Below are positions 26,220 to 38,200 of a DNA stretch of 64,000 nt, piece by piece. Position 1 is the first letter of the stretch. Each line of letters begins with the position of its first letter. Origin of the DNA: Stappia indica (GTDB lineage: Bacteria > Pseudomonadota > Alphaproteobacteria > Rhizobiales > Stappiaceae); NCBI RefSeq assembly GCF_001696535.1, contig NZ_MBQE01000004.1, positions 62,001 through 126,000 of the forward strand, in the 5' to 3' direction. The notes under the pieces were generated by a model that was not told the origin of the DNA, did not search any database, and worked only from the letters and a program-made list of their open reading frames with translations. Both the position numbers and the translations under genes were made by a program.

Positions 26220-26640
26220 GCGTTCTGATCGCCTGCAGCCAGGGCTGGAAAGCCGTTCGGTATCCCTGTGGAGATCGGATAGGCAGGCCGCCCTGGAATG
26301 GCGCCTTCCTCGTTCCCCCGGAGTGCCCCGCGCGAAGCGGAACGCCCCTACGGTAGCGAATAAGTGTGCGCCGCAACAGTCTTTCCGCTACTCAGGGAGA
26401 ACGGAGTGTGGGAAAGGCCTTAATGCATGCAGGGTGAGAAATCCCGGACGCGGCGACAAGGCTCGCACTTGCCAGCGGAAGGCGCGCTGAATAGCATTCC
26501 GCAAGGGCGGCCGTGCTGCCGAAAATGGCGAAACACCAGTAACATGGGACCCGTGACGATGGCGCTGCCGCAAGGTCGGATGCGCTCTCTGGCGGGGTGT
26601 GCGGCGTCGTGACAGGGGCAGTCACCGTGGTTTCATCTGC
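26220..26640. other. Divergent intergenic region, promoters of the starter unit and the main PKS operon
   Basis: These 421 bases hold no credible gene. They separate the minus-strand ACP-amidotransferase unit from the plus-strand exporter-PKS operon, so both promoters should be here. A short inverted repeat, GTAGCG 26353-26358 with CGCTAC 26386-26391, lies near the middle. I cannot assign -35/-10 elements with confidence and see no regulator gene nearby. Confidence 0.5.
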
Positions 26641-28278
26641 ATGAACATCTTGCGGTTGCTCAGAAGCGGACCTCCGGTGAACCGCCGTTCGATCCTGCTG
26701 ATCACCAGCCTTGCCGGGCTCGGCAATGCCGGGCTCGTCGGCCTGATCAACGAGGCGGCGGAAAAGGCGGTTCTGGCCGAGCCCGTCGGGACGCAGCTGC
26801 TTCTGGTCTATGTGACGATGCTCGCCTTCGTGCTGCTGTCGAGCCGCGCTTCGCTGCACGAGGCCAACCGTTTCGTCCAGTCGCGGCTGGAGGCGACGCG
26901 TCGGCGAATCGTCAGCAAGATCCGCCGTGTGGACCTGAGGACGCTGGAGCGGCTCGGCCATGGCGATGTCTTCGTCACCGTCTCGCAGGAAACCGACCAC
27001 CTGTCGCAGACCCTGCCGTTGCTGATCGGCGCGGCGCAGAACGCCTTCCTGCTCGTCTTCCTGCTGCTCTACGTGGCGACCCTGTCGCCGATCTCCTTCC
27101 TCGTCGTCACGGTGTTTCTGGCGGGCGGGCTCTACCTCTTCTGGCGGCGCCAGAGCGCGCTGACCGGCTCCCTGGCCGACGTGCATCACCGCGAGGCGGA
27201 GATGCTCGACAGCCTGTCCCATTTCACGCTGGGCTTTCAGGAAATCCGGCTCAACGCCGACAAGAACGACGCGCTGCAGGCGCATTTTGCCGACGTCACC
27301 TCGCGGCTGCGGCAGGTGGTCGTGGGCTTGGGCGACCGCTGGGTCTCCCTGCTGCAATTCGCAAACGCCTTCATCTTCCTGCTCATCGGCGTCGTCGTGC
27401 TGGTCCTGCCAGTGTTCTTTCAAGGCTATACGGACACGATCTACAAGATCACCGCCGCGACCGTCTTCGCGCTCGGTCCCATAGCGGCGATCACCTCGGT
27501 CGTGCGGCTGATCGCCCGGGCCGAAGCCGGCCTTGCGCATGTCTATGCGCTGGAACGCCGTCTCGACGCCGGCCTGACGCCGGAGCCGAAGGGGGCTGCG
27601 CGCGCGCCCTCGCGCTACCGCTCGTTCCGCACCATCGAGATGCGCGCCGTCACGTTCAGCTATCTCGACGCGGAAGGAACCGCGCTCTTCACCTCCGGCC
27701 CCTGGGATCTGTCTTTGAAGCGCGGTGAGATCCTGTTCCTGACGGGCGGCAACGGCAGCGGCAAGTCGACGGCGCTGAAGCTGCTGTGCGGCCTCTACAC
27801 GCCGGACGGGGGCGAGATCTTCTGCGACGGAGCGCTGGTGAGCGCCGAGACCCGGCGCGACTACCGGGAGATCTTCTCCAGCATCTTCACCGACTTCCAT
27901 CTGTTCGACCGGCTCTACGGGCTGGAGCACGTCACGCAGCGCGAGGTCGAGAGGCTGATCGCCCGCATGGAGCTCGACGGCAAGGTGCGCTTCGAGGACG
28001 GGCGCTTTTCCACCACGAATCTGTCGACCGGGCAGCGCAAGCGGCTGGCGATGATCGTGGCGCTGCTGGAGGACCGCGAGGTCTATCTCTTCGACGAATG
28101 GGCGGCCGACCAGGACGCGCATTTTCGCGAGGTCTTCTACACCGAGCTGCTGCCGGACCTGAAGGCGCGCGGCAAGACGGTGGTGGCGGTGACCCATGAC
28201 GACCGCTTCTGGTACTGCTGCGACCGGCGGCTGGAGCTGGATCTCGGCCGCCTTTCCGACGTGACCGGGGAGGCGTGA
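26641..28278 (+). CDS. ABC exporter, fused permease-ATPase (PvdE/SyrD type), first copy
   Basis: This 545-residue half-transporter has six predicted membrane helices (about residues 15-310) and a C-terminal ATPase domain with Walker A GGNGSGKST, signature LSTGQRKR and Walker B VYLFDEW. The family exports peptides and polyketides such as pyoverdine precursors or syringomycin. The next gene is a close paralogue, so the two probably form a heterodimer that exports the cluster product or an intermediate. The ATG lacks an obvious ribosome site; a GTG at 26599 is the alternative start. Confidence 0.85.
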   Translation: MNILRLLRSGPPVNRRSILLITSLAGLGNAGLVGLINEAAEKAVLAEPVGTQLLLVYVTMLAFVLLSSRASLHEANRFVQSRLEATRRRIVSKIRRVDLRTLERLGHGDVFVTVSQETDHLSQTLPLLIGAAQNAFLLVFLLLYVATLSPISFLVVTVFLAGGLYLFWRRQSALTGSLADVHHREAEMLDSLSHFTLGFQEIRLNADKNDALQAHFADVTSRLRQVVVGLGDRWVSLLQFANAFIFLLIGVVVLVLPVFFQGYTDTIYKITAATVFALGPIAAITSVVRLIARAEAGLAHVYALERRLDAGLTPEPKGAARAPSRYRSFRTIEMRAVTFSYLDAEGTALFTSGPWDLSLKRGEILFLTGGNGSGKSTALKLLCGLYTPDGGEIFCDGALVSAETRRDYREIFSSIFTDFHLFDRLYGLEHVTQREVERLIARMELDGKVRFEDGRFSTTNLSTGQRKRLAMIVALLEDREVYLFDEWAADQDAHFREVFYTELLPDLKARGKTVVAVTHDDRFWYCCDRRLELDLGRLSDVTGEA

Positions 28279-28280
28279 GC

Positions 28281-29930
28281 ATGGAGCTGATCGCCTTCAT
28301 CCGCGCATCCGGCCGCCGCAAGCTGCAGGTGATGTTCGCGCTCAGCCTGCTGGCGGGCGTCGCCAATGCGGCTCTGGTGGTGGTAATCACAACGGTGGCC
28401 GAGCAGGTGGCGCGGGCCGAGCATCCCGGGCTGATCGCCTGGGCGGCCTTCGGTGCGGCGTTCCTCGTCTACTATCTCGCCAACCAGTTTGCGCTGGTGC
28501 GCGCGACCACGCTGATCGAGGACCGGCTCAACGAGTTGCGGCTTGAACTGGCGGAAAAGCTGCGCCAGTCGGAACTGCTGACCGTCGACCGGATCGGCCG
28601 GGGCCGTCTCTACGGACTGATCGCCAAGGAAACCAACCATCTGTCCGTGACCTTCCCTCTGATCATGGATGCGATCCAGCAGATGGTGTTGCTCGCCGTG
28701 GCGCTGCTCTATCTGCTCTATCTGTCGCCGCTCGCGTTCCTGTGCTTCCTGCTGGCTGTGGTTGGCGGCGTCTACGGCTACAAGGCGATCAACAATCGTT
28801 TCGGCCGCATCCTCGGCCTCGTCGAGAAGCTGCAGGCGCAGATGCTCGACGCGATCGCCGACATCATCCACGGCAGCAAGGAGCTGCGCCTGAACGCCCG
28901 GCGCAGCGAGGCGGTCGCCAAGGCCTATCGCAAGCGCTCCAACGTTCTGGAATTGATGCTGGTGCGCACCATCGACCACTGGGTGTCACTGATCCTGCTC
29001 GGCAGCCTGGTGACCTTCGCGCTGCTCGGCGTCGTTGCCTTCGGCTTTCCCGCGCTCGTCTCCGGGCACACGATCATCGTGTTCCAGCTCGTGCCGGTGC
29101 TGCTGGTCTGCCTCGGCACGCTGACGAAAACGGTCGCCCAGTCGCCGATGTTCATGCGCGCCGAGTTCGGCCTGCAATCGATCATGGCGGTGGAGCGCGA
29201 GCTCGACGCCTCGAAAGGCATCTCGACGCACGAGGCGCGGCAGCATGCGCACGCCTTCCGCAGCTTCCGGGAGCTCGATTTCCGCGAGATCGGCTTCAGC
29301 TATCCGGCGGAGCAGGGCGTCGGCTATCACGTCGGGCCGCTGTCGATGACCCTGTCTCGGGGCGAGGTGGTGTTCCTGGTCGGCGGCAACGGCAGCGGCA
29401 AGTCGACGGCGCTGCGGATGATGTGCGGCCTCTACCCGCTGTCGAGCGGGCGCATCGACGTCGACGGCCGCGCGGTCGAGGGGTCGGCACTCGGCGGCTA
29501 CCGCGAGCTGTTCTCGGCGATCTTCGTCGACTTCCACCTGTTCGACCGCCTCTACGGGCTGGAGCGTGTCGATCCGGACCGGGTCAACGCGCTGATCGAC
29601 GAGATGGGTCTTGCCGGCAAGGTCCGCTTCACCGACGGCCGCTTTTCCCAGCTTCACCTGTCGACCGGCCAGCGCAAGCGTCTGGCCCTGATCGCAGCCG
29701 TTCTGGAAGACCGGCCGGTCTACGTCTTCGACGAATGGTCGGCGGAGCAGGATGTTCATTTTCGTGAATATTTTTACGAGACGTTTATCCCGAAACTCAA
29801 AGCGGCTGGAAAACTTGTCATCGCGGCAACACACGATGAGCGATATTGGGGCGTGGCCGATAGGGTCATCAAGATGGACCTCGGTCAGATCGAATGGGTG
29901 AAGGATCAGGCCGGGTTGGAGGGGCAATGA
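28281..29930 (+). CDS. ABC exporter, fused permease-ATPase (PvdE/SyrD type), second copy
   Basis: This 549-residue paralogue of the preceding exporter shares the layout: membrane domain to about residue 310, Walker A GGNGSGKST, LSTGQRKR and VYVFDEW. Both copies keep the catalytic Glu, so neither ATPase site is degenerate. The ATG at 28281 is preferred because GGGGAGG lies seven bases upstream; the GTG at 28275 is too close to it. Its stop overlaps the start of the AT-ER gene. G+C drops near the 3' end (about 29750-29860), a small compositional blip. Confidence 0.87.
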   Translation: MELIAFIRASGRRKLQVMFALSLLAGVANAALVVVITTVAEQVARAEHPGLIAWAAFGAAFLVYYLANQFALVRATTLIEDRLNELRLELAEKLRQSELLTVDRIGRGRLYGLIAKETNHLSVTFPLIMDAIQQMVLLAVALLYLLYLSPLAFLCFLLAVVGGVYGYKAINNRFGRILGLVEKLQAQMLDAIADIIHGSKELRLNARRSEAVAKAYRKRSNVLELMLVRTIDHWVSLILLGSLVTFALLGVVAFGFPALVSGHTIIVFQLVPVLLVCLGTLTKTVAQSPMFMRAEFGLQSIMAVERELDASKGISTHEARQHAHAFRSFRELDFREIGFSYPAEQGVGYHVGPLSMTLSRGEVVFLVGGNGSGKSTALRMMCGLYPLSSGRIDVDGRAVEGSALGGYRELFSAIFVDFHLFDRLYGLERVDPDRVNALIDEMGLAGKVRFTDGRFSQLHLSTGQRKRLALIAAVLEDRPVYVFDEWSAEQDVHFREYFYETFIPKLKAAGKLVIAATHDERYWGVADRVIKMDLGQIEWVKDQAGLEGQ

Positions 29931-32293
29931 AGGCCTTCATGTTTCCAGGGCAGGGCGCGCAGCGCGTCGGCATGGGCGAAGGCCTGTTCGAGGCCTTCCC
30001 GCAGCTCGTTGCCGAGGCGGACGCCGTTCTGGGATACTCCATCGCGCAGCTCTGCTTGGAAGGGCCGATGGACCGGCTCACCCGCACGCAATTCACGCAG
30101 CCGGCGCTCTATGTGGTCAACGCGCTGACCTATCTTCACCATGTTCGTGAGACCGGCGAACGGCCGGATTTCGTTCTCGGGCACAGCGTTTCGGAATATG
30201 TAGCCCTGTTCGCCGCGGGCGCAGTCGACTTCGCCAGCGGCCTGTCGATGGTGGCGCGGCGGGGTGCGCTGATGGGCGAGGCAAATGGCGGCGGCATGGC
30301 CGCTGTCATCGGTCTCGATGCCGACGGCATTGCGGCGGTGATCGACCGCAATGGCCTGAGGGACGTCTTCGCCGCCAACTACAACACGCCCCGGCAGATC
30401 GTCGTGTCCGGCAAACGGGAGGCAGTGGTCGCCGCCGAGCCGCTGTTCCGCGAGGCGGGTGCCAGCCATTATGTCGTCCTGCCGGTGAGCGGGGCCTTTC
30501 ACACGCCCTACATGGAGGCCGCGCGCGCAGCGTTTGCCGACCATCTGGCAGGGCTGACCTTCAAGGCGCCGGAGATCTCCGTCATTTCCAACGTGACCGC
30601 ACGGCCGCACGAGGCGGCAAAGCTGCGCGAGCGGATGATCGAGCAGATCACCGCACCGGTGCGCTGGGCCGAGAGCATCCGCTACCTGCTGGCCAAGGGC
30701 GTCACCTTCGCCGATGTCACCGAACTGGGGCCGGCAGGCAGCGCCGTCGTCAAGCCGATGGTGAAGCGCACGGAACTGGAGGCCGGGCCGCTCGACGCGA
30801 GCCTGCTGGCGCGCGAGGAGGCGGATGCCGCCGCGGCTGCGGCCGCGAGGATCGCCGAGCCGGAGCCCGCGACCGCCCGAAAGGCGCCGGACGCTACGCC
30901 GTCTCCCCGGCTCAACGGTCATGCGTCTTTCCGGTTCAGCCCGGGAAATCTCGGCTCGCGTGCCTTTTGCGAGGCGTTCGGGCTCGCATACCCCTATGTC
31001 GCCGGCGCGATGTATCAGGGCATCGCCTCGGTCGCTCTGGTGGAGCGTATGGCCCGCGCCGGCCTGCTCGGCTTCTTCGGGGCGGGCGGCCTGCCGATGG
31101 CCGAGGTCGAACGCGCAATTCTGCGCCTGCGCGACACGCTTTCCGAGGGCGCGCCCTACGGCATCAATTTCATCGCCCATGTGAACAGGCCGCATCTGGA
31201 GGATGAGCTCACCGATCTCCTGATCCGGCACGGCGTCGGCATCATCGAGGCCTCCGCCTTCATGGAGGTGACGCCGGCACTGGTGCGCTACCGCGCCGCC
31301 GGGCTTGAGGACGAGGGCGGTGGCCGGATCGCCGCGCGCAACCGCATCATCGCCAAGGTGTCCCGGCCCGATGTTGCCTCGCAGTTTCTCGCCGCCGCGC
31401 CCGAGCGGCTGCTGAGCAAGCTGCTCGCAAGCGGCGCGATCACCGCTGACGAGGCCAACCTGCTGCGCCAGGTACCGATGGCCGATGCCATCTGCGTCGA
31501 GGCGGACTCGGGCGGGCATACCGACCAGGGCATGCCTTTCGCCCTGATCCCGGCCGTGCTGAAGGTGCGGGACGAGGCGCAGGCGCGCTTTGCGAAGTTC
31601 GGCCCGATCTTCGTCGGGTCGGGCGGCGGCATCGGCACGCCGGAGGCGGCCGCGGCGGTCTTCATGCTGGGGGCCGACTTCATCGTCACCGGATCGGTCA
31701 ACCAGTGCACGGTCGAGGCCGGGACCAGCGATGCGGTCAAGGACCTGCTGGAAGGCATCAACGTCCATGATACGGCCTATGCGCCGTCGGGCGAGATGTT
31801 CGAGCTGGGCGCCAAGGTGCAGGTGCTGAAGAAGGGGCTGTTCTTCCCCGCCCGTGCCGAAAAGCTGGTCTCGCTCTACCGCCAGCACGAGAGCCTCGAG
31901 GAGATCGAAGCGAAGCTGCGCCAGCAGATCGAGGAACGCTATTTCCGTCGCAGCTTCGACGAGGTGTTCCGCGATGTGGCGAAGAGCTACCCGGCATCCG
32001 AGATCGAGCGCGCGGAGCGCTCGCCCCGCCACCGCATGGGCCTCGTCTTCCGCCGCTATTTCAAGGACACGACCACCTGGGCACTTGCCGGCGACCTTGA
32101 ACACAAGGTCGACTTCCAGGTGCATTGTGGCCCGGCGCAGGGCGCGTTCAACCAATGGGTCGAGGGCAGCGAGTTTGCGTCCTGGCGCACCCGCCATGCC
32201 GACGTCATCGCGGCGCGGCTGCTGGAGGGAGCGGCCGACGTGCTCGGCCGGCGGCTCTCGGTGATGATCGGCGGGGGAGGCCGGACCCGATGA
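29927..32293 (+). CDS. Trans-acting malonyl acyltransferase fused to PfaD-type enoylreductase
   Basis: This 788-residue bifunctional protein supplies malonyl units to the AT-less modules and reduces enoyl intermediates in trans. The AT domain (1 to about 300) has GQGAQ, nucleophile Ser87 in GHSVSEY, the malonyl-binding Arg in VARRGALM (111-112) and GAFHTPYM. The usual GHSxGE Gly is Ser here. After an Ala/Glu-rich linker (about 300-340) comes the FMN-dependent ER (about 345-780), with ADSGGHTD and VGSGGGIGTPEAA. The start overlaps the exporter stop, and the stop overlaps the PKS1 start (ATGA). Presence of the Arg distinguishes it from the acyl hydrolase at 15612-16577. Confidence 0.92.
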   Translation: MKAFMFPGQGAQRVGMGEGLFEAFPQLVAEADAVLGYSIAQLCLEGPMDRLTRTQFTQPALYVVNALTYLHHVRETGERPDFVLGHSVSEYVALFAAGAVDFASGLSMVARRGALMGEANGGGMAAVIGLDADGIAAVIDRNGLRDVFAANYNTPRQIVVSGKREAVVAAEPLFREAGASHYVVLPVSGAFHTPYMEAARAAFADHLAGLTFKAPEISVISNVTARPHEAAKLRERMIEQITAPVRWAESIRYLLAKGVTFADVTELGPAGSAVVKPMVKRTELEAGPLDASLLAREEADAAAAAAARIAEPEPATARKAPDATPSPRLNGHASFRFSPGNLGSRAFCEAFGLAYPYVAGAMYQGIASVALVERMARAGLLGFFGAGGLPMAEVERAILRLRDTLSEGAPYGINFIAHVNRPHLEDELTDLLIRHGVGIIEASAFMEVTPALVRYRAAGLEDEGGGRIAARNRIIAKVSRPDVASQFLAAAPERLLSKLLASGAITADEANLLRQVPMADAICVEADSGGHTDQGMPFALIPAVLKVRDEAQARFAKFGPIFVGSGGGIGTPEAAAAVFMLGADFIVTGSVNQCTVEAGTSDAVKDLLEGINVHDTAYAPSGEMFELGAKVQVLKKGLFFPARAEKLVSLYRQHESLEEIEAKLRQQIEERYFRRSFDEVFRDVAKSYPASEIERAERSPRHRMGLVFRRYFKDTTTWALAGDLEHKVDFQVHCGPAQGAFNQWVEGSEFASWRTRHADVIAARLLEGAADVLGRRLSVMIGGGGRTR

Positions 32294-35200
32294 GCCGGGA
32301 GGGGGGAAAGGAACCGGTCGCGATCATCGGCGTCGGGCTCCGGCTTCCGGGCGCGGACCGGCTGGCGACGTTCGGCGCGCATCTGGCTGCCGGCCGCTCG
32401 CTGATCTCGCAGGTTCCGGCCAATCGCTGGAATGCTGAGGAACTGCTGGGCGACCCGGCCCGGGGCAACAGGACCAGCAGCATCTGGGGCGGGTTCGTCG
32501 AGGATGCCGACTGCTTCGACGCGTCGTTCTTCGGCATCTCGCCGCGCGAAGCTGCCTGGATGGACCCGCAACAGCGCTTTGCGCTGGAGATGGCCTGGCA
32601 TGCGATCGAGGATGCCGGCTACCGCGCTTCCGACCTCGCCGGCACCCGGACGGGCGTCTACATGGGCGTCTGCCATTGGGACTATGCGGAGCTGCTGGAA
32701 AAGCACCTGCCGCATGTCGACGCCTATCTGCCGACCGGCATCGCCTTTTCCATCATCGCCAACCGGGTCTCGCATTTCCTCGACCTGCAGGGGCCCAGCA
32801 TCACCAACGACACGGCCTGCGCCGCGTCGATGACCTCCGTCTACGAGGCGGTACGGGCGCTGCAAGGCGGCGAATGCGATATGGCGCTGGCCGGCGGCGT
32901 CAACCTGATCTGGTCGCCCAACCATTTCGTCGCCTTCTCCAAGGCCGGCATGCTGTCGAAGACGGGCCGCAGCAACGCCTTCGACGATGCGGCCGACGGC
33001 TATGTCCGGGGCGAGGGCGGTGCCGTGCTGCTGCTGAAGCCGCTTGAGCAGGCGCTGGCAGACGGCGATCCGATCCATGCGGTCATTCGCGGCATCGGCA
33101 TCAATCACGGCGGGCGGACGAATTCGCTCACCGTCACCAATCCGCGCGCGCAGGCTGCGCTGATCAAGGCCGTACACCGCGAGGCGGGCATTGCGCCGGA
33201 CAGCGTTTCCTATGTCGAGGCGCATGGCCCGGGCACACCGCTGGGCGACCCCATCGAGATTTCCGGCCTGAAGGAGGCCTTCGCCGACCTGCATGCCGAG
33301 GCGGGCACCGCCCCCCGCGAGGCGAGCTGCGGCATCGGCTCCGTCAAGACCAATATCGGCCATCTGGAAGGTGCGGCGGGCGTCGCCGGCATCGTCAAGG
33401 TGCTGATCGCGCTGGCCCGCGAGGAACTGCCGGGCAATGTCGGCTTCACGGCGCAGAACCGACTGGTCGACCTGGCCGGCACGCCGTTCCGCATCCAGAA
33501 GGAGGCAAGCCCCTGGCCTCGCACCGAGGGCGCACCCCGGCGCGCCTGCGTCAGCTCCTTCGGCTTCGGCGGCAGCAACGCGCATGTCCTGATCGAAGAA
33601 GCGCCCAAGGTGCCGGCCGCTCCGCTTGCCGGAGAGGCAGAAGTGCACCTCGTACCGCTGTCGGCGGCGGATGAGGAGCGCTTGCAGGCGCTGCTTGGCG
33701 AGCTGCTGGCGACCGTCGAGGCGGCGGATGCGCCCGCGCTTGCTGACCTTGCCCATACCCTGCGGATTGGGCGCGCACCGCTCGAGGTTCGGACCGCGTT
33801 CCTCGTCCGCGACCGGCAGGAGCTGGCGCAGGCCCTTCACGCCCGTCTCGGCGGGACCGATCATCCTGCCGTGGTCGACGTTTCGGCAGGGGCAACCGGC
33901 GAGCCGCTGCGTGATCTCGCCTTGCGCTTTGTGTCGGGAGAGGAGGTCGACTGGCTGGCCGCCGGATTGCCGAAGGGCAGGCGGGTACGTGCGCCGCTCT
34001 ATCCTTTCGCACGCGAGCGGCACTGGATGGACGAGTCGCTCGGCGTGAAGGACGACCGGCCGGCGCCGCATCCGATGATCCACCGGAACATCTCCGGCTT
34101 CGCCGGTCCGGTCTTCGAAAGCTCCTTGCGCGGGCCGGAACTCTTCTGGGCCGATCACAAGGTGCGCGGTCGCCAGATCCTGCCCGGCGTTGCGGCGCTG
34201 GAGATGGCCCGTGCCGCCGCCGATCTCGCCGGAGCGGAACTCGGCAGCACCTTCGCGCTGGAGGATGTGGTCTGGTCGCGGCCGATTGCAGCGCGCGAGA
34301 CGCCGGTAACGGTCGAGACGCATCTGACGCGGCAGGCGGATCGCTGCATCGGCTTTACGATCCGCACTGCCGGAGGCGAGGGGCACAACGTTCGCGGCAC
34401 GATTTCAACGTCGCTGGAGGCTGCGCCGTCGGCGCCGGTGCTGTCGCAACTTCAGGGCGAGCTGCGCGAGGATGTGCCGGTCGCTCTTTGCTATGAGCGC
34501 CTGCGGGCAAGCGGCGTCGACCATGGCCCGGCCTTCCGGGCGATGGCGCGGGTCACCCGAGGGAGCGGCCGTGTTCTGGCACAGCTGAAACTGCCGCGGC
34601 GGCTTCATCCGACGCTGGCCGCCCTGCCGCTGCATCCGGTGATGCTGGATGCCGCGATCCAGGCCTGGATCGCGCTGGACGAAGCGGGCCCGAATGGCGC
34701 GGCCGTGCCCTTCGCCTGCCGCTGGGTGGTGGTGCACGGGACCTGCGAACCGCTGATGTGGGCACTGGTCGCCGAGCGGGGAACGCCAAGTGCGACCGCC
34801 GCCGTGCGCCATCTCGACATTCACATGCTGGACCGCGACGGCAATCCGCGCGTGTCCTTCGAAGATCTGGCCCTGCGGATCGTCGCCTCGGACGAAACGA
34901 CGGTTGAGGCGGCTGGGGGCGAGACCGCCGACGACCTGCCTCTTGTGCTGGCCGAAAGCCGCTGGCGGCCCGCGCCGGCCGGCACCGGCCGGGCTGGCGA
35001 GCGGGATGTCTCGGTGCTGCTTGCGGGCTTCGACGAGGCGAACCTTTCCAACAACTTCGTCAGAAACCTGTCGGAGGCCTGCGGGCAGAGCGTGAGCGTG
35101 CTGGCCGATGTTCCGTCAGGCGCTCCGGCGGCAGCGGCGGCCGGTCTCTTCGATGCCCTGCATGCGCGGATTGTCGGGGCGATGCGCGACAAGCCGCGTC

Positions 35201-38200
35201 ATCCGCGGCATTTCCTCGTGCTGGCACCGGAGAGCCTGTCCCAATCGGTCACGGCCCCGCTGGCCGCGCTCCTGCGCACGGCCGCAACCGAAAACCCGAA
35301 GATCTCCGGCGCGCTGGTTCGTGTCGAGGGCTCGGTGGAGGTCGGGCGGCTCTCCGGCATCCTGCGGCAGGAGGTGCTGGCCGCCGACACGTTCACCGAG
35401 CTGCGGTACCGCGCCGACGGCGCGCGCGAGGCTTTGCGCATCGATCCGGTCGATCTTCCTGCCGGGCGGGGAGAGATGAAGCTTGATCCGGACGGCGCCT
35501 ACTGGATCACCGGCGGGGCCGGCGGCCTCGGGTTGATCCTGGCCGGCTGGCTGGCAGCGCGCGGCGCGCGCAAGATCGTTCTGAGCGGCCGCAGCGTGCA
35601 GGACGACAGCCGGTTCGAGGCGCTGCGGGAAAGCGGCGCGAGCGTCACCTATGCCGCGTGCGACATGGGAGATGCGGCGGCTGTCGATGCACTGGCGCAG
35701 CGGATCGCCCGCGAGATCGGCCCGCTCAAGGGCGTCATCCATGCGGCGGGCCTGCTCGACGACGGCTATATCCTGACGCAGGCGGGGCGGGATTTCGCGC
35801 CCGTCTTTGCGCCGAAGCTCGCCGGCACGCTCAATCTCGACCGGGCGACACGCGCCGCGCCGCTCGATTTCCTGGTGCTGTTTTCCTCGGTCGCGGCGCG
35901 GTTCGGCAATGCCGGGCAGGCGGCCTATGCCGGCGCCAACGGCTTCCTTGACGGGTTTGCCGCCGAGCGCGCGGCAATGGTCGCGCGGGGTGAGCGGCAG
36001 GGGCGGACGCTTGCCGTTGCCTGGCCGCTCTGGGCCGAGGGCGGCATGAGCGTCGACATGCCGACGCTGGAGGCGATGGAGCGACGCTTCGGCACCGTGC
36101 CGCTGCCGAGCGAAGCGGGCCTTGCCGCTCTGGAGCGGCTGCTTGTCGCCGGGCAGGAGCCTTGCGCCACTGTGCTCTACGGCGACACAGCGCGCATCGG
36201 CGCATTTCTTTCCGCGCGCGAGGGCGTGGTGGAAAAACAGGACGCACCGGCCCCCTCGGACGCCCCGCAGGCCGCGGGCGACGATGCAGCGCTTGCCCGA
36301 CAGGGCGCGCTCTTCGTGCGCGATATCCTGGCCGACGTGCTGGAACTTGACCCTTCACGCATCCGCCTCAACCGCAAGCTCGAGGAATACGGCCTCGACT
36401 CGATCTCGATCGTCGAGACGACCAACCGCCTGGAGGAGCGGCTGGGCTCGCTGTCGAAGACGCTGTTCTTCGAATATGTCGACCTGGAAGGCGTCGCCGG
36501 CCATCTGGTCGAGAACCACCGGGATGCGCTGGCTGCCGCTCTTGCCGAAGAAGGGCTGGGCGAGGCGGCTTCCCCGCCGGTCACTCCTGTCGAGGCTCCC
36601 GCCGAAGCGATCCCTGCGCGCTCGGACCCCGGCCCGAGCGTGTCGCAGCCGGATGTCGGGACCGATGCCCATGCCATCGCCATCGTCGGCCTCTCGCTGC
36701 ATGTCTCCGGCGCGGCGACGCAGGACGAGTTCTGGGAGATGCTGGCCGGCGGCATCCACGGTTTCCGGCCCTATCCGCAGGAGCGCTGGGACCATGCGGC
36801 CCTGCTGCATCCCGAGCGCGATGTTCTCGGCAAGACCGTGGTCCGCACGGGCTGCTTCCTCGACGATATCGACCGGTTCGATCCGCGCTATTTCCGCATT
36901 TCCCAGACCGAAGCGGAGCTGATGTCGCCGGAGGTGCGCCTGTTCCTGCAGGCGAGCGTCGAGGCGTTCGAAAATGCCGGCTATTCGCGAGAGACCCTGC
37001 AGCGGCGCCATGGCGGCGACGTTGCGGTCATCGTCGGGTCGATGACCAACGAGTACGACCTCTACGGCTTCCAGAACATGCTGATGCGCGGCTCGCCCGC
37101 CAGCGGCAGCTATACCGGCACCGTGCCCAACATGGTGTCCTACTATTACGGCTTTACCGGCCCGTCCTATTTCCTCGACACCATGTGCTCGGCCGCCTCC
37201 ACCTGCGTGCACGAGGCGGTGCACATGCTCCGCTCGGGCCGCTGCGAGATGGCGCTGGCCGGCGGCGTCAGCCTGCTGCTGCATCCGCAAAAGCTCATCG
37301 CCACCTCGCAAGAGCATTTCACCACCAAGTCGGCGGACGTGATCCGCGGCTACGGCGTCGGCGCGGAAGGCACGATCCTCGGCGAGGGCGTCGGCGCTCT
37401 CGTCCTGAAACGGCTCTGCGATGCCGAGCGCGACGGCGACCATATCCACGGCGTCATCATCGGCACCGGCATCAGCAATGCCGGCGTGCGCAACGGCTTC
37501 ACGGTGCCGAACCCCCACCAGCAGGCGGTGGCGATCGAACGGGCGCTGGACGATGCCGGCATCACCGCCGATACGGTGAGCTATATCGAGGGACATGGGT
37601 CGGGCACGGCGCTCGGCGATCCCATCGAGGTGAAGGCGCTGACGCAGGCCTTCCGCAAGCACACCGACGCGGTCGGCGCCTGCCCCATCGGCACGGTGAA
37701 GAGCAATGTCGGCCATCTGCTCGGCGCCTCAGGGCTTGCCGGCATCGCCAAGGTGGTGGCCCAGCTGGGCAAGGGCATGCTGGCGCCCTCGCTGCATGCC
37801 GAGACGCTGAACCCGGACATTCCGTTCGCGTCCTCGCCCTTCCGTGTCCAGCGGGAGCTTGCTCCCTGGCAACGTTCGGTTGGGCGCGATGGGCGGGAGC
37901 TGCCACGCCGTGCCGGCGTGACCTCCATTGGCGCGGGCGGCATGAACTCGCATATCCTGATCGAGGAATACAGGCCGCAGCCGAGGCAGGCGAGGGCGGC
38001 GGGCCCCGAGCTTCTGGTGTTCTCGGCGATGAACCGGGACCGCCTGGTGGCGCTGGTCCGCCGGCATCTCGATTGGCTGGAGCGGCACCCGGATGCGGAT
38101 CTCTCCGACATTGCCTTCACTCTGCAGGTCGGACGCACGGAGCTGCCGTGCCGCCTGGCCCTGGCGGCGAGCGATCCGGCTGACGCCCGCCAGCGCCTTG

